NCBI RefSeq assembly: GCF_000331105.1
Contig: NC_020054.1
Span: 2,326,813-2,390,812, forward strand
Length of the DNA stretch: 64,000 nucleotides
Direction: 5' to 3'
Source: Fibrella aestuarina BUZ 2
GTDB lineage: Bacteria > Bacteroidota > Bacteroidia > Cytophagales > Spirosomataceae
Shown in pieces: positions 25,250-34,727 of this stretch (positions are counted from its first letter, which is position 1; the number at the start of each line of letters is the position of its first letter). A program made the position numbers and the translations under genes. Under the pieces are notes generated by a model. The model had not been told where the DNA came from, did no database searches, and worked only from the letters and a program-made list of their open reading frames with translations.

Positions 25250-25996
25250 CTAGGTCAGCATCCCGCCGTCCACCTGCAGCACCTGACCGGTGATGTAGCG
25301 GGAGAGGTCAGACGCCAGAAACAGGCAGGCATCGGCTACTTCGTCGGGTTGTCCCCCACGCTTCAGCGGAATACTCTGTTTCCATTCCTCAATCGATTTC
25401 TCGTTCAGTTCGCCCGTCATTTCGGTCTCGATAAAACCCGGTGCAATCGCGTTCGACCGGATGTTACGCGAGCCCAGTTCAAGCGCTACCGACTTCGTAA
25501 AGCCGATGATACCTGCCTTCGAAGCGGCGTAGTTAGCTTGTCCGGCGTTACCACGCAGGCCGACCACCGACGTCAGGTTGATGATCGAACCGGCTTTGGC
25601 TTTCATCATGGGCCGGATAGCTGCTTTCGTGAGGTTGAAGACCGACTTAAGATTTACCGTCAGCACCTCGTCCCACTGTTGTTCCGACATCCGCATCAGT
25701 AGCCCGTCGCGGGTGATACCGGCGTTGTTGATCAGCACGTCGAGGGTGCCAAAATCAGCCAGGACCTGCATAACGAGGTCATCGGCGGCTTTAAAATCAG
25801 ACGCATCGGAGCGATAGCCTTTGGCCTTGATGCCAAAGGCGGCGAGTTCGGCTTCCAGCGCCTGCCCTTTTTCAACGCTCGACAAATAGGTGAACGCCAC
25901 ATTGGCCCCTTCCTGCGCAAACCGGAGGGCAATGGCCCGCCCGATCCCGCGTGATGCGCCCGTGATGAGGGCGACTTTTCCGGCAACTAAATTCAT
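25250..25996 (-). CDS. fabG: 3-oxoacyl-[acyl-carrier-protein] reductase FabG
   Basis: Short-chain dehydrogenase reducing beta-ketoacyl-ACP with NADPH in fatty acid elongation. Start at the ATG at 25996 (MNLVAGKVALITG); the longer upstream frame is not family-like. It shows the cofactor motif TGASRGIG (residues 12-19), NNAG, and the catalytic S143, Y156 and K160 (YAASK), with a C-terminal YITGQVLQVDGGML. Length 248 is exactly as expected for FabG. It stands without other fab genes. Confidence 0.92.
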   Translation of the reverse strand: MNLVAGKVALITGASRGIGRAIALRFAQEGANVAFTYLSSVEKGQALEAELAAFGIKAKGYRSDASDFKAADDLVMQVLADFGTLDVLINNAGITRDGLLMRMSEQQWDEVLTVNLKSVFNLTKAAIRPMMKAKAGSIINLTSVVGLRGNAGQANYAASKAGIIGFTKSVALELGSRNIRSNAIAPGFIETEMTGELNEKSIEEWKQSIPLKRGGQPDEVADACLFLASDLSRYITGQVLQVDGGMLT

Positions 25997-26135
25997 GAAA
26001 TAGACTAATTGTATCGGCGACTTTCCAACGCTTCGGGCCAATCGGTGGTCATGTAACCGTTCTGTCTGACAACGTACCTGATCACGAAGCGCGATGACCG
26101 TTGAGCCAAAAATACAGTTTCGCCGCCGAAACGGA

Positions 26136-26597
26136 TTACTTTTTCGTGCCGGTTACCGTAGTTGTTTTCTTGAGGCCCGAATCTTCCGACACACCCGTAT
26201 AGATAAACTCACTATTGGCGGTGATTTGCCCCGTGGCCGAGTACTGCCCCGTGAAGGTGGTACCGTTCAGGATGATGCCCTCCGTCTTCTTGTCGATAAC
26301 GGTGAAATTGTTGCCATTAAGCTCGCCCGTGACCCGCTCTTTGGTACCCGGAAAGTCGAAGTCGATAAAGATTTGAGAAGCCTGCTGCGTGCTTTTGCTG
26401 ACGGTTACCGTACCACTGTTGCTTTCCGGGTTCAGTTCTTTACCGGCAAAGGTGATGCGGATATTATAGCCAACGGCGTAAGCGCCAACCATGCGGTCGC
26501 GCGGATCAATCGGTGTAACGTTATCACCTCCGCCCGATTTTTTGCAGGAAGCAAACAAGCCGACGCAGACGAAAAGTAGGAGTGCAAAGCGTTTCAT
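26136..26597 (-). CDS. Predicted lipoprotein
   Basis: A 153-residue protein with an N-terminal lipoprotein signal (MKRFALLLFVCVGLFASC, lipid-accepting C18) followed by KKSGGGDN, a charge-spaced linker common in Bacteroidota surface lipoproteins. The rest is beta-rich with many Thr/Ser/Gly, likely a small beta-barrel or sandwich. Family not recognised. It is divergent from the VWA/T9SS cargo gene at 26777. Confidence 0.75.
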   Translation of the reverse strand: MKRFALLLFVCVGLFASCKKSGGGDNVTPIDPRDRMVGAYAVGYNIRITFAGKELNPESNSGTVTVSKSTQQASQIFIDFDFPGTKERVTGELNGNNFTVIDKKTEGIILNGTTFTGQYSATGQITANSEFIYTGVSEDSGLKKTTTVTGTKK

Positions 26598-26776
26598 GGG
26601 ATTTGTGTCTATGGGTAATGAATCGGTGTCAAAAACCGTGCCTTTTGGCCTAGATTGATGGTGGATTTGGTAACGCCGCCAGCATCCGTAGAGGACAAAG
26701 GATCATTGACTAAACGAATAAACCCGCCCAATTAAGATTGACCAGTGCATAACTCTTTCCTAAACTGATTGTACCG

Positions 26777-28627
26777 ATGCATAAACTACTTCTTTCCACG
26801 CTGCTTTTTCTGGTGACCGGCTGGGCTACGGCCCAGCAGCGCACCATCCGGGGGCGCGTGATCGACGCCGCTGACCGAACACCGCTGCCCGGCGTGGCTA
26901 TCGCCTTAGAAGGCGGAGCCTTCGGCACAACAACCGACGCTAAAGGCCAGTTTAAGCTCACGATTCCTCTGGCCAGCAAAACGCTGCTGGCAAGCTACAT
27001 CGGGTACGTTACGCAATCGGTCAACGTCCCGGCTGCAACCGATTCCGTGCTGATTCGGCTGGTCGCCGACGGCAAAAGCCTCAACGAAGTGGTGATTACA
27101 GGATACGCCACCGCTGCTAAACGGGAGGTCATGGGTTCGGTAGCGACCGTTCCGGGTAGCCGAAGAGCCCCCGCGCCCGGAAGTGCGCACTATTCAACCG
27201 CCGCCATCACGCCCGGTCGTAGCGTGTATGTCACAGTAACCCCTGACCGCGAAGCCGGGCAACTGACGGCGGGCGAAATTCACGATTACAGCAAATGGAC
27301 GTTATGGGGCGACATTGCCCAGAAGGAACTGCGCGACTACCGGACCCTGTGGCGTGTGGCTCCCGCCGAACGGTATTCGGTGCAGGTGGTGTCGGCCAAT
27401 GGCTTCCCGCTGATCGACGTACCCGTGCGGCTTTTCGACAACCAACGGCACCTGATCTGGGAAACCCGCACCGACAACACGGGTCGGAGCGAACTGTGGG
27501 CCAACTTGTTTCAGCCGGCCGATTCTACGGCGACGAATCGAGTTAAGGGCAAGGTGAGCGCTGAAGCGGTGGTAGCCGGAAAAACCTACACGCTGAACCG
27601 GCTCAGCCCGTTTGGCAAAGGCGACAACACACTGACCATTGAGCAACCTTGTGGGGATGCCGCCCAGACCGTCGACGTGGCGTTTGTGGTGGATGCCACC
27701 GGCTCGATGGGCGACGAAATTTCGTACCTCAAAGCTGAACTGACCGACGTGATCAGCCGGGCCAAACAGGCAGCGCCTAACAGCACCATCCGGCTGGGGA
27801 GTGTCTTTTACCGCGACCGCGGCGAGCAGTACCTGACCCGCCACAACGACTTCACCACGCAGCCCGATTCGGCCGTGGCGTTTATCAAAAACCAGGAAGC
27901 TATGGGTGGCGGTGATTACCCCGAAGCGGTCGATACGGCGCTTGCCGTCGCGCTGACGAAACTGACGTGGAGCCCAACGGCCAAAACCCGGCTGCTGTTT
28001 CTGGTGCTTGACGCCCCGCCGCACGACGATGCGGCGGCGATTGCCTCCTTGCAGCGGTCGGTGGCCAAAGCGGCGGCTATGGGCATCCGGCTTATTCCGC
28101 TGGCGGCCAGTGGCATCGATAAAAGCACCGAATACCTGTTGCGGTCGATGGCGCTCGGCACCAACGGCACTTACGTGTTCCTGACCGACGACAGCGGCAT
28201 TGGCAACCCGCACATCAAGCCCACCACCGATCAGTACACCGTCGAGAAACTGAATGCGCTGCTGGTGCGGCTCATCGCCAAGTTCACCCAGACGACTGAC
28301 TGTCAGCCGCCAACTGTCGCCAACGTACCCAACGCGACCCCGCCAGTGCGGTATACCGAGCAGGGGCAACCCGTCGACAGCACGGCCGCGCCCGCCCCGA
28401 CGTTCCGGTATTTTCCGAACCCCACGCGCGACTACCTGACGATCGAAAACACGACCGCCATCGACGAACTCTTCGTGATGGACATCACGGGGAAAGTGCT
28501 GATGCGCGAAACGCCCAACCGGCCAGTCGCTCGCCTCGATATGCAAACGTACCCAACCGGTACGTACCTATTCCGCTTCAACGCCACCCAACGATGGCAA
28601 GCCGGCCGGTTTATCCTGCACCGGTGA
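26777..28627 (+). CDS. Secreted VWA protein with carboxypeptidase-like N-domain and T9SS sorting tail
   Basis: A 616-residue secreted protein. Signal peptide (residues 1-19, ending ATAQ), then a CarboxypepD_reg-like beta domain (IRGRVIDAADRTPLPGVAIAL) and a SusC-like linker motif LNEVVITGYATAAKREVMGSV split over about residues 100-120. A VWA domain starts at VDATGSMGDE (MIDAS D-x-T-G-S-M, about residue 311). The tail from about 545 (FRYFPNPTRDYLTIEN, then PTGTYLFRF) is a type A T9SS sorting domain. It should be exported by the Sec system and then by the T9SS encoded at 57-63 kb. An unusual mix of a SusC N-terminus with a VWA body. Confidence 0.87.
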   Translation: MHKLLLSTLLFLVTGWATAQQRTIRGRVIDAADRTPLPGVAIALEGGAFGTTTDAKGQFKLTIPLASKTLLASYIGYVTQSVNVPAATDSVLIRLVADGKSLNEVVITGYATAAKREVMGSVATVPGSRRAPAPGSAHYSTAAITPGRSVYVTVTPDREAGQLTAGEIHDYSKWTLWGDIAQKELRDYRTLWRVAPAERYSVQVVSANGFPLIDVPVRLFDNQRHLIWETRTDNTGRSELWANLFQPADSTATNRVKGKVSAEAVVAGKTYTLNRLSPFGKGDNTLTIEQPCGDAAQTVDVAFVVDATGSMGDEISYLKAELTDVISRAKQAAPNSTIRLGSVFYRDRGEQYLTRHNDFTTQPDSAVAFIKNQEAMGGGDYPEAVDTALAVALTKLTWSPTAKTRLLFLVLDAPPHDDAAAIASLQRSVAKAAAMGIRLIPLAASGIDKSTEYLLRSMALGTNGTYVFLTDDSGIGNPHIKPTTDQYTVEKLNALLVRLIAKFTQTTDCQPPTVANVPNATPPVRYTEQGQPVDSTAAPAPTFRYFPNPTRDYLTIENTTAIDELFVMDITGKVLMRETPNRPVARLDMQTYPTGTYLFRFNATQRWQAGRFILHR

Positions 28628-28725
28628 GAATGAATAATGGATAATGTAGGATGTATAATGGGCGGGTGCATCAGTAATCGTGCGCCAGCCCATTATACAT
28701 CCTACATTATCCATTATTCATTCTC
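28626..28725. terminator. 38-bp perfect inverted repeat between convergent genes
   Basis: Arms at 28626-28663 and 28688-28725 are perfectly complementary, with a 24-nt loop. The arms overlap the stop codons of both flanking convergent genes. The stem is AT-rich, built from TAATGGATAATG-like words. Probably a bidirectional terminator or 3'-end stabiliser. Confidence 0.72.
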
Positions 28726-29489
28726 TATTGAATCGGCGAGTAGTCGGTGGGTTTGAGGTAGAGCGACTCGACTTTGGTGGTCAGGCTGCCGTTGACCTCC
28801 GAGTCCGCCTTGACTTTGACCCAGCGTTTGTCTTTGCGGAATTCGTCAAAATGCTGCTTACCCTCGGCTTCGCTGGGGTGCGCCAGAATGTACATCAGCT
28901 TGGGCTGTTCGCCGTTTTTGGTTTCGGTCAGCCAGTAGGCAACGTTTTCCATGTCGTGCTTGCGGAACAGCTTGCGGGTGTGATCACGAAAACGAGTCAG
29001 CAGGTTGGGCAGCTTGTCGGGCGAAGCGGTGTAGGTACGTAGCTCGAACGTGCGCGGCGTCTTGGCCTGATGCGGTTCAATCTTGGGCGACAGATCCGAT
29101 TCCATCATAAAGATCGACTCCACGCGCTCGACCAGCTTGCCGTTGGCCTCCGTCTTGGCCACCACAGCCCGCCATTCGGGATCGCTGCCGAAGGCTTTCC
29201 ACGATGAGTCGCGGGCGGCGCGGCTGGGGTAGGCCAGCACGTAAATCAGCTCCTGCTTTGCCGGGTCGGTCGGTACCCAATAGCCAATGTTCTGCATCCC
29301 GTGTTTCTCGAAAATCTTGGTGGTATACTGCCGAAACCGGTCGACGATAGCGTCGTATTTACCGGGCATCGGGTAGTAGATCCGCATTTCGTAGTAGCGG
29401 GACGAAGCCGGAGGCGTTTCGGGCGGGGTTGCCAAAGCCGACAGCACACTGGTGAACAGACAGTACGTGAGGAGATAAACGGTTTTCAT
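28725..29489 (-). CDS. NIPSNAP-family secreted protein
   Basis: Two NIPSNAP-type ferredoxin-like domains: YYEMRIYYPMPGKYDAIVDRF with HGMQNIGYWV, and TFELRTYTASPDKLPNLLTRF with HDMENVAYWL. Start chosen at the ATG at 29489 (MKTVYLLTYCLFTSVLSALA), which gives a signal peptide of about 20 residues. NIPSNAP proteins are of uncertain function, related to dimeric alpha-beta barrel proteins. Length 254. It converges on the VWA cargo gene across a hairpin. Confidence 0.85.
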   Translation of the reverse strand: MKTVYLLTYCLFTSVLSALATPPETPPASSRYYEMRIYYPMPGKYDAIVDRFRQYTTKIFEKHGMQNIGYWVPTDPAKQELIYVLAYPSRAARDSSWKAFGSDPEWRAVVAKTEANGKLVERVESIFMMESDLSPKIEPHQAKTPRTFELRTYTASPDKLPNLLTRFRDHTRKLFRKHDMENVAYWLTETKNGEQPKLMYILAHPSEAEGKQHFDEFRKDKRWVKVKADSEVNGSLTTKVESLYLKPTDYSPIQ

Positions 29490-29792
29490 GGGACGATGAA
29501 TGAAATAGAGGCTATTGAACGAGCCGGGGCCGGTGCCACGGGCGAATACCAAGCAATAAAGGGAATAGTCGGGTTGTCTACCGGTTTACCGTACTGGAAA
29601 GTGATAAACTCGATCGGCCCGAATGACCAGTGACAACAAACCCCATACAGCCGGATAACCAACCGACGTGGGACGCGTCCCAAACCGATTCCGGCATGGA
29701 AAGCAACTTACCAGACAGGGCGTTGAAAAATTGGGTATAATTGTCAGGTTAGCCGCTATTTTTGACGAAGACACCTGAATGATACCCACTTT
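29490..29792. other. Divergent intergenic region NIPSNAP / alpha-E gene
   Basis: A 303-bp gap between divergent genes. It must carry both promoters. TTGGGTATAATTG near 29734 is promoter-like but not clearly the Bacteroidota type. No gene or strong repeat seen. Confidence 0.4.
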
Positions 29793-30761
29793 ATGCTGAG
29801 CCGCGTTGCCAACTCGATCTACTGGATGAATCGCTACATCGAACGGGCCGAAAATTACGCCCGCTTCATGAGCGTCAATTTCAACCTCGCCCTCGACCTG
29901 CCGCCCAACGTACCGCCGCAGTGGGAGCCGCTGCTGATTGCGACGGCCGACAATTACGGGTTCTACGAACATTACAAGGAAGCGACGCGCGAAAATGTCA
30001 TCGAATACATGACGTTCGACAAGCGCAATCCGAATTCGATCGTGACGAGCCTCAACTACGCCCGCGAAAACGCCCGCACCGTGCGCGAAACGATTTCAAA
30101 GGAAATGTGGGAAAACCTGAATCAGCTCTACCACAAAGTGCAGAATTCGGCGGGTAACCATACCGACTGGAGCCTGGCACGTACCCAGTCGTTTTTTACC
30201 GACATCAGCCACGGCGCGCAGCTCTTCTATGGCATCATCGACGCGACAATCACGCGCAACGAAGCCTGGCATTTTGCCCGCGTGGGCCGCTTCACCGAAC
30301 GGGCCGACAAAACCACCCGCTTTCTGGACGTAAAATACTTTACGCTGCTGACTCCCGCCGGCGGGGCGGCCTCTTCCACCCTCGATCTGGTGATCTGGAC
30401 GGCGGTGTTGAAATCAGTATCGGCCTATAACATGTTTCGGCAGCAATATCGGAACCTGAGCCCGGCCAATATCGTCGAGTTTCTGATTCTCGACCGGCTG
30501 TTTCCGAGGTCGGTGGCGCACTGCATCCGGCAGGCCGAGCTGTCGCTCTACGAAATATCGGGTGTGCCCGTGTCGCAGGGGTTCAGCAACGGCGCTGAGC
30601 GGGCCATCAGCAAGTTGCGCAGCGACCTCGAATTCACGATCGTCGACGATATTTTCAAAGCGGGGCTGCATCAGTTTCTCGATCATTTCCAGACCGAGAC
30701 CAACGTGATCGGCGATGCGATCTATAAAACCTATTTCGACCGAAAAGCCGTCGAAGCTTAA
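29793..30761 (+). CDS. Alpha-E domain protein (DUF403)
   Basis: A 322-residue, mainly alpha-helical soluble protein. The opening MLSRVANSIYWMNRYIERAEN and a later FARVGRFTERADKTTRFLDVK are hallmarks of the alpha-E/DUF403 family. These proteins are usually encoded beside a circularly permuted ATP-grasp protein and a transglutaminase-like protease, a set of unknown peptide-modifying function. Here those partners are not next to it. A terminator follows at 30766. Confidence 0.9.
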   Translation: MLSRVANSIYWMNRYIERAENYARFMSVNFNLALDLPPNVPPQWEPLLIATADNYGFYEHYKEATRENVIEYMTFDKRNPNSIVTSLNYARENARTVRETISKEMWENLNQLYHKVQNSAGNHTDWSLARTQSFFTDISHGAQLFYGIIDATITRNEAWHFARVGRFTERADKTTRFLDVKYFTLLTPAGGAASSTLDLVIWTAVLKSVSAYNMFRQQYRNLSPANIVEFLILDRLFPRSVAHCIRQAELSLYEISGVPVSQGFSNGAERAISKLRSDLEFTIVDDIFKAGLHQFLDHFQTETNVIGDAIYKTYFDRKAVEA

Positions 30762-30765
30762 CAGA

Positions 30766-30795
30766 AAGGGGCGATACCATCCGGCATCGCCCCTT
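30766..30795. terminator. Bidirectional terminator after the alpha-E gene
   Basis: A perfect 10-bp stem (AAGGGGCGAT and complement) with a 10-nt loop and TCTTGTTATT downstream. It separates the convergent alpha-E gene and the Dph6-like gene. Confidence 0.8.
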
Positions 30796-30806
30796 CTTGT
30801 TATTAG

Positions 30807-31553
30807 TTAACAGTCATCCAAATCGCAGAAATAATAGGTCGTGGTCTGGCTCGCTCCGTCGGCGTCGGTAAAGGTGTAGGTCCGTTCGATCGGCTCGCCG
30901 GGCCTGACGGCGATAGGCGAGGTGAAGTAGGGCGCGTCGAATACAAAGGTGTGAAACTCCCCGTTTTCGCCGCAGGGATCGACACCTGCTGGCAGGTCGG
31001 CCACAAACTGCCGGTCGAGCACACGACCGCAAAACGACCGGTCGAGCACCTGCCCATTTACCGCGACGACGATCGTCTGGAAACCGGCCGCCCAGAACGC
31101 GTCGAGCAGGGCCATCGAATCGACTTTCCAGAGCGGGAATACGCCCGACAGACCGACCTGAGCCAGCTGCGTTTCGCGCCAGGTACGTAGGTCTTCCAGA
31201 AAAATATCGCCGAAGGCCGCGTGCGTGACGCCATCCGCCACCAGCGGCCGCAGCGTATCGGCCATTTGCTGGCTGTAATCGGTCATCGACGTAGTTTCGG
31301 GCAGGGCCAGTAGCTGAAGGTGTAACCCCAGCCGGTCGGCCTGCGCCTGCACAAGTTCCTGCCTGACGCCATGCATCGATACCCGGCCGTAGGCGCCGTT
31401 CACCGTGGTCAGCAGGCCCGTAATGGTATACTGGTCCTGCTGCTGAAGCCGATACAGTGCCAGGGCCGAGTCTTTACCCCCCGACCAGTTCATCAGCAGT
31501 TGTGGCCGTTCTGAATGCCGAGTCAGAAACGACGGGGTTGCCTTGCCTAACAA
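30807..31553 (-). CDS. Dph6-like ATP-pyrophosphatase (COG2102) in B12 operon
   Basis: PP-loop ATPase related to diphthine-ammonia ligase. The N-terminal loop is LLMNWSGGKDSALALYRLQ, followed by GLLTTVNGAYGRVSMHGVR, AFGDIFLEDLRTWRE and the GENGEFHTF motif close to the C-terminus, all typical. Bacteria lack diphthamide, so another amide-forming or unknown reaction is likely. The start is uncertain: the ATG at 31493 would cut the first beta strand, so a TTG at 31553, 4 bp after the stop of the BtuG-like gene, is preferred. It is the third gene behind the cobalamin riboswitch, which links it to B12 status. Confidence 0.8.
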   Translation of the reverse strand: MLGKATPSFLTRHSERPQLLMNWSGGKDSALALYRLQQQDQYTITGLLTTVNGAYGRVSMHGVRQELVQAQADRLGLHLQLLALPETTSMTDYSQQMADTLRPLVADGVTHAAFGDIFLEDLRTWRETQLAQVGLSGVFPLWKVDSMALLDAFWAAGFQTIVVAVNGQVLDRSFCGRVLDRQFVADLPAGVDPCGENGEFHTFVFDAPYFTSPIAVRPGEPIERTYTFTDADGASQTTTYYFCDLDDC

Positions 31554-31557
31554 TGGC

Positions 31558-32676
31558 TTACTTGATAAAAAAGGCCGTGGGTGCGATCTCAACCCGTACC
31601 GAGTCGATCAACTGGCCGGTTGCCTGATACCGATACACGTACCCCGCCTGCTTGTAGCTGGGCGTTACCCCCGCATACACCACGTTCGACTTCGTATCGA
31701 AGCCCAGACCCGTCAAGCCCGTGAACGTGCGGTTGAAAACCGGGGCCGTCGGGGTAATCGTGGCGTCGGTGATGCCGAAGCGATAGATCTGCCCCACCGG
31801 GTTATAATTCGCGTCGTACGAGGTGTATTTGTAGTATAGCGAACGACCGTCGGCGCTGGCCACCAGCCCGCTGGGCGAGCTGGCACTGGAGTTAGCACTG
31901 TTCGACGTACCCACGGGAATGGTGGCTTCGATGGCTTTGGTGGCCGGGTCGATACGCACCACGTTTTTACCTTGCGTACCCCACAGTTTACCGTTGGCGT
32001 CCACCACCAGCGGGCTGATCGAGCCCGTCACGGCGATGCTGGTTTTTAGGGCATCCGTTTGTGTGTCGATTACCTGGATGATGCGTTCGCCGCCCTGACC
32101 TGTCACGTACGCTTCGTTGCCCACGACCGTAACGCCCTCAGCTCCCTTTTGTAGCGTAATCCGTTTCGTGACTGTGTTCGAGGCCAGATCAACGACGGCG
32201 ATATAGCCCGGATTGACGTAGAACGGTGATGAGCCGGTAGCTCCCCAGCAGGTAACATACACCTTGGTATCGCTGATACGGGCGGCAGCGCGTGGGTTTT
32301 CGATGTCGGGCGATGCCAGCGTTTTCACCGAGCGCAGCGAATCAGCCGTAACGATTTCCACCTTATCCAGCCCAGCCGCCGAATTATCGACTAGAATCAG
32401 CCCGCGGTTACCGGCTTCTACATACCCCGCGACACCCCCCGTCAGCGGACGGCCGTTTCGTACCTGAAACAAATTGGTTTGGGCCGTACTGCCCGTGCGC
32501 GGCAACCACGACAGCGTGCCGTTGTTGTCGGTGAAATTGCCGGAATTCAGCACAAAAACGCCGTCGGTATAGAGGCTGGCGGCGGGTTGGGGATCGGTGT
32601 TGCGGTTACAGGCCAGCAGCAGGGAGGTAAGCGTGGCTGCGCTCAACAGGCGCACCGAAAAAGAAGTCAGTTTCAT
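31558..32676 (-). CDS. Surface lipoprotein, beta-propeller, BtuG-like
   Basis: A 372-residue lipoprotein (signal ending in LLLAC, C23) with a YncE/DUF5074-type beta propeller. Repeated blades are visible: GYIAVVDLASNTVTKRI, IIQVIDTQTDALKTSI, NVVRIDPATKAIEATI. It overlaps the start region of the preceding BtuB-like receptor gene by 4 bp. In Bacteroides, BtuG is a surface propeller lipoprotein that binds B12 and hands it to BtuB. Gene order and the upstream cobalamin riboswitch make that role the best inference here. Confidence 0.82.
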   Translation of the reverse strand: MKLTSFSVRLLSAATLTSLLLACNRNTDPQPAASLYTDGVFVLNSGNFTDNNGTLSWLPRTGSTAQTNLFQVRNGRPLTGGVAGYVEAGNRGLILVDNSAAGLDKVEIVTADSLRSVKTLASPDIENPRAAARISDTKVYVTCWGATGSSPFYVNPGYIAVVDLASNTVTKRITLQKGAEGVTVVGNEAYVTGQGGERIIQVIDTQTDALKTSIAVTGSISPLVVDANGKLWGTQGKNVVRIDPATKAIEATIPVGTSNSANSSASSPSGLVASADGRSLYYKYTSYDANYNPVGQIYRFGITDATITPTAPVFNRTFTGLTGLGFDTKSNVVYAGVTPSYKQAGYVYRYQATGQLIDSVRVEIAPTAFFIK

Positions 32677-34628
32677 TGTGTTGGGGAATTGGTGTCTACC
32701 AGCAGCACGAGCGTGAGTGCTACCGTGCGGCCCGGCATGACGTTACGTTTGACATTCAGGTAAAATTCATTGAAGAGGTTATCGACCTGCACCGTGGCCT
32801 GCCCGCGATAATGGCCCAGTCGCACGCCCGTTTGCGCCAGCAGGTTGACCAGCGTGTAGGGCGGGAGGTAGCTGCTGTTATCGAAGGTGTTGGGGCGGCG
32901 GTCGACGCCCTGCCAGGTCAGCGTAAGCCGGTGTTGGCCCCGTTGGGCAAAGGCAGTGGCAGAGGCCGTGTGCAGAGGCAGGTAGATGAGTTGCTTCCCA
33001 ATCACGTCGCCCGCATACGGGTCATACACCGCCAACTGGCTCGACCGGGTGTAGGCGTATTGCCCGAAGCCGCCCAGCCGCCATACCCCCGCCGTAGTGG
33101 CCAGTTGGAGTTGGGCTTCGAGACCACGTGCCAGTACCTCCTGTAGATTCTCGACCCGGTAACCCCGGCTTGGATTCCAGTAGGTCCAGTCATACATGTG
33201 GTTGCGGAACGCGCTGAGGCTGAGCGAGCTGTTAAGGTTACCGGCGGAGCGCCCCAGCGTCAGGCCTACGTCTTGCGTGAAGCCGCGTTCGGGCCGGATG
33301 TTGGGGTTGCCCAGATCGCGCCAGTAGCGTTCGTTGAGCGTAGGCACGCGGTAGCTCCGCGCCACGTTGGCCCGCCCGTCGAGCCGCCAGCCGCGCCGGT
33401 CCAGCAGGCGATATTCCAGCCCCGCCGACGGGGTGAACGGTGGGTCGAAACGCGTGACAAATGCTTGCCGCAGGTTGATGGCCGCTACCAGCCGCGCCAC
33501 CGGTTGATACCGAACCAGCGCGTAGAGATCAGACCGGTATTCGTGCAACGTACCGGCGACGTACCCATCGACCTGCGCTTCGTACCGCACGCCTTCGGCC
33601 CCTAACCGGATGGAAAGGTGCTGGCTGCCCATTGTCTGCTCGATTTCGTGCTCGGCGCGGAGCAGGAGCCGGTCAGTGCGCGTCCGGCTGGGATTGGTTT
33701 CGAAACCTGCCCCACGGCCGTAGTCGAGCAAATCGCGGATGTAGCCCAGCCGGAGCAGCGTATGCCCCGACAGGAAGCGACCCGCCTTCGCTTCGCCAAA
33801 CGAATAATTGAGCAACGCCCGGTACGCGCCGCTTTGAGTGGTCTCGCGCCCCACCGGATCAGACGGCGAAACCGTCAGTTTAGTATCGGTAAACCAAAGG
33901 TTCAGCGACCATTGCCGGTTGCGGCTGTCGCGAAGGAAGAGGTCTTGAATAAGGCCGCGTTGCCCCGTTTGCAACGGTTCGACGAGGTAGCCGTTACGTT
34001 CAGTATAGGCTGGTTTGTAGGCCAAGAAACCACTGTACAGGTGCGTTTTACCGCTTAGCTGCCAGCCGTTGGCCCAGCGGTTAGCGTAGCGCGCCCCGGC
34101 CTGTGTCTGGTAGCTGCCCCAGGCACTCTGCCGGTGCCCGATGCTCGCCGTCAAGCCGCGTTGTTGCCAGGCGGGGGTGGTGTTGAGCAGGATGCTGCCG
34201 CCCACCGCATCGGACCCAACGCAGGAAGCCGCCGACCCGTATTGAATACTGAGTTGATCGAAGCCCGCGACGGGAATGGTCGAAAAGTCGGTTTGGCCGA
34301 GGCTGGGTACGTTGATATTGATGCCATTCCAGAGTACCGCCGTGTGGTTGGCCGACGTACCCCGCAGCCCTACCGTGGTGAGTTGGCCCGGTCCGTAATT
34401 CTTGAACTGCACCGGTGCTTGCAGGGCCAGCAGTTCGGCCAGCGACTGGTAGCGGTAGGCGTCGACCAGCGCCGAGTCTGCCCGTTGCACCTTGAGGCCG
34501 GCCATAAAACGTTCGGGCGACACACCGCGCACCATCACAGGCCGAAGTTGCCGTACCGACGTCGTATCCTGAGCCGTTGCAGCCAGCGAAACGACCAACC
34601 ACGCCCAGGTGGTTAACCAGCGAAACAT
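32673..34628 (-). CDS. btuB: TonB-dependent receptor, BtuB-like (vitamin B12)
   Basis: Outer-membrane TonB-dependent receptor of 651 residues. A signal peptide ends at AATAQ. The plug domain contains QLTTVGLRGTSANHTAVLWNG and SIQYGSAASCVGSDAVGGSI, and the barrel ends with LVNLLAQTGV and NLFNEFYLNVK. The size is small, as in BtuB. A cobalamin riboswitch lies directly upstream and a BtuG-like lipoprotein directly downstream. This makes vitamin B12 or another corrinoid the likely substrate. Sequence alone would identify only the receptor family. Confidence 0.88.
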   Translation of the reverse strand: MFRWLTTWAWLVVSLAATAQDTTSVRQLRPVMVRGVSPERFMAGLKVQRADSALVDAYRYQSLAELLALQAPVQFKNYGPGQLTTVGLRGTSANHTAVLWNGININVPSLGQTDFSTIPVAGFDQLSIQYGSAASCVGSDAVGGSILLNTTPAWQQRGLTASIGHRQSAWGSYQTQAGARYANRWANGWQLSGKTHLYSGFLAYKPAYTERNGYLVEPLQTGQRGLIQDLFLRDSRNRQWSLNLWFTDTKLTVSPSDPVGRETTQSGAYRALLNYSFGEAKAGRFLSGHTLLRLGYIRDLLDYGRGAGFETNPSRTRTDRLLLRAEHEIEQTMGSQHLSIRLGAEGVRYEAQVDGYVAGTLHEYRSDLYALVRYQPVARLVAAINLRQAFVTRFDPPFTPSAGLEYRLLDRRGWRLDGRANVARSYRVPTLNERYWRDLGNPNIRPERGFTQDVGLTLGRSAGNLNSSLSLSAFRNHMYDWTYWNPSRGYRVENLQEVLARGLEAQLQLATTAGVWRLGGFGQYAYTRSSQLAVYDPYAGDVIGKQLIYLPLHTASATAFAQRGQHRLTLTWQGVDRRPNTFDNSSYLPPYTLVNLLAQTGVRLGHYRGQATVQVDNLFNEFYLNVKRNVMPGRTVALTLVLLVDTNSPTQ

Positions 34629-34727
34629 ACACTTACAACAGAACGAGTGGCCCCTCCAGCGAACGGGACCAGGGTGTTCGGGCTATGGGCGGGACATCCT
34701 CCGTATCATCCCCAGAGCGGCGAATTG

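Noticed and set aside
27302..28546. Minus-strand frame of about 410 codons opposite the VWA cargo gene
   Set aside because: The plus-strand frame has a signal peptide, VWA and T9SS tail, so the reverse frame is a shadow.
31493..31493. ATG at MNWSGGKDS as the start of the Dph6-like protein
   Set aside because: It would remove most of the first beta strand before the PP-loop; an upstream TTG coupled to the preceding stop fits better, though not proven.
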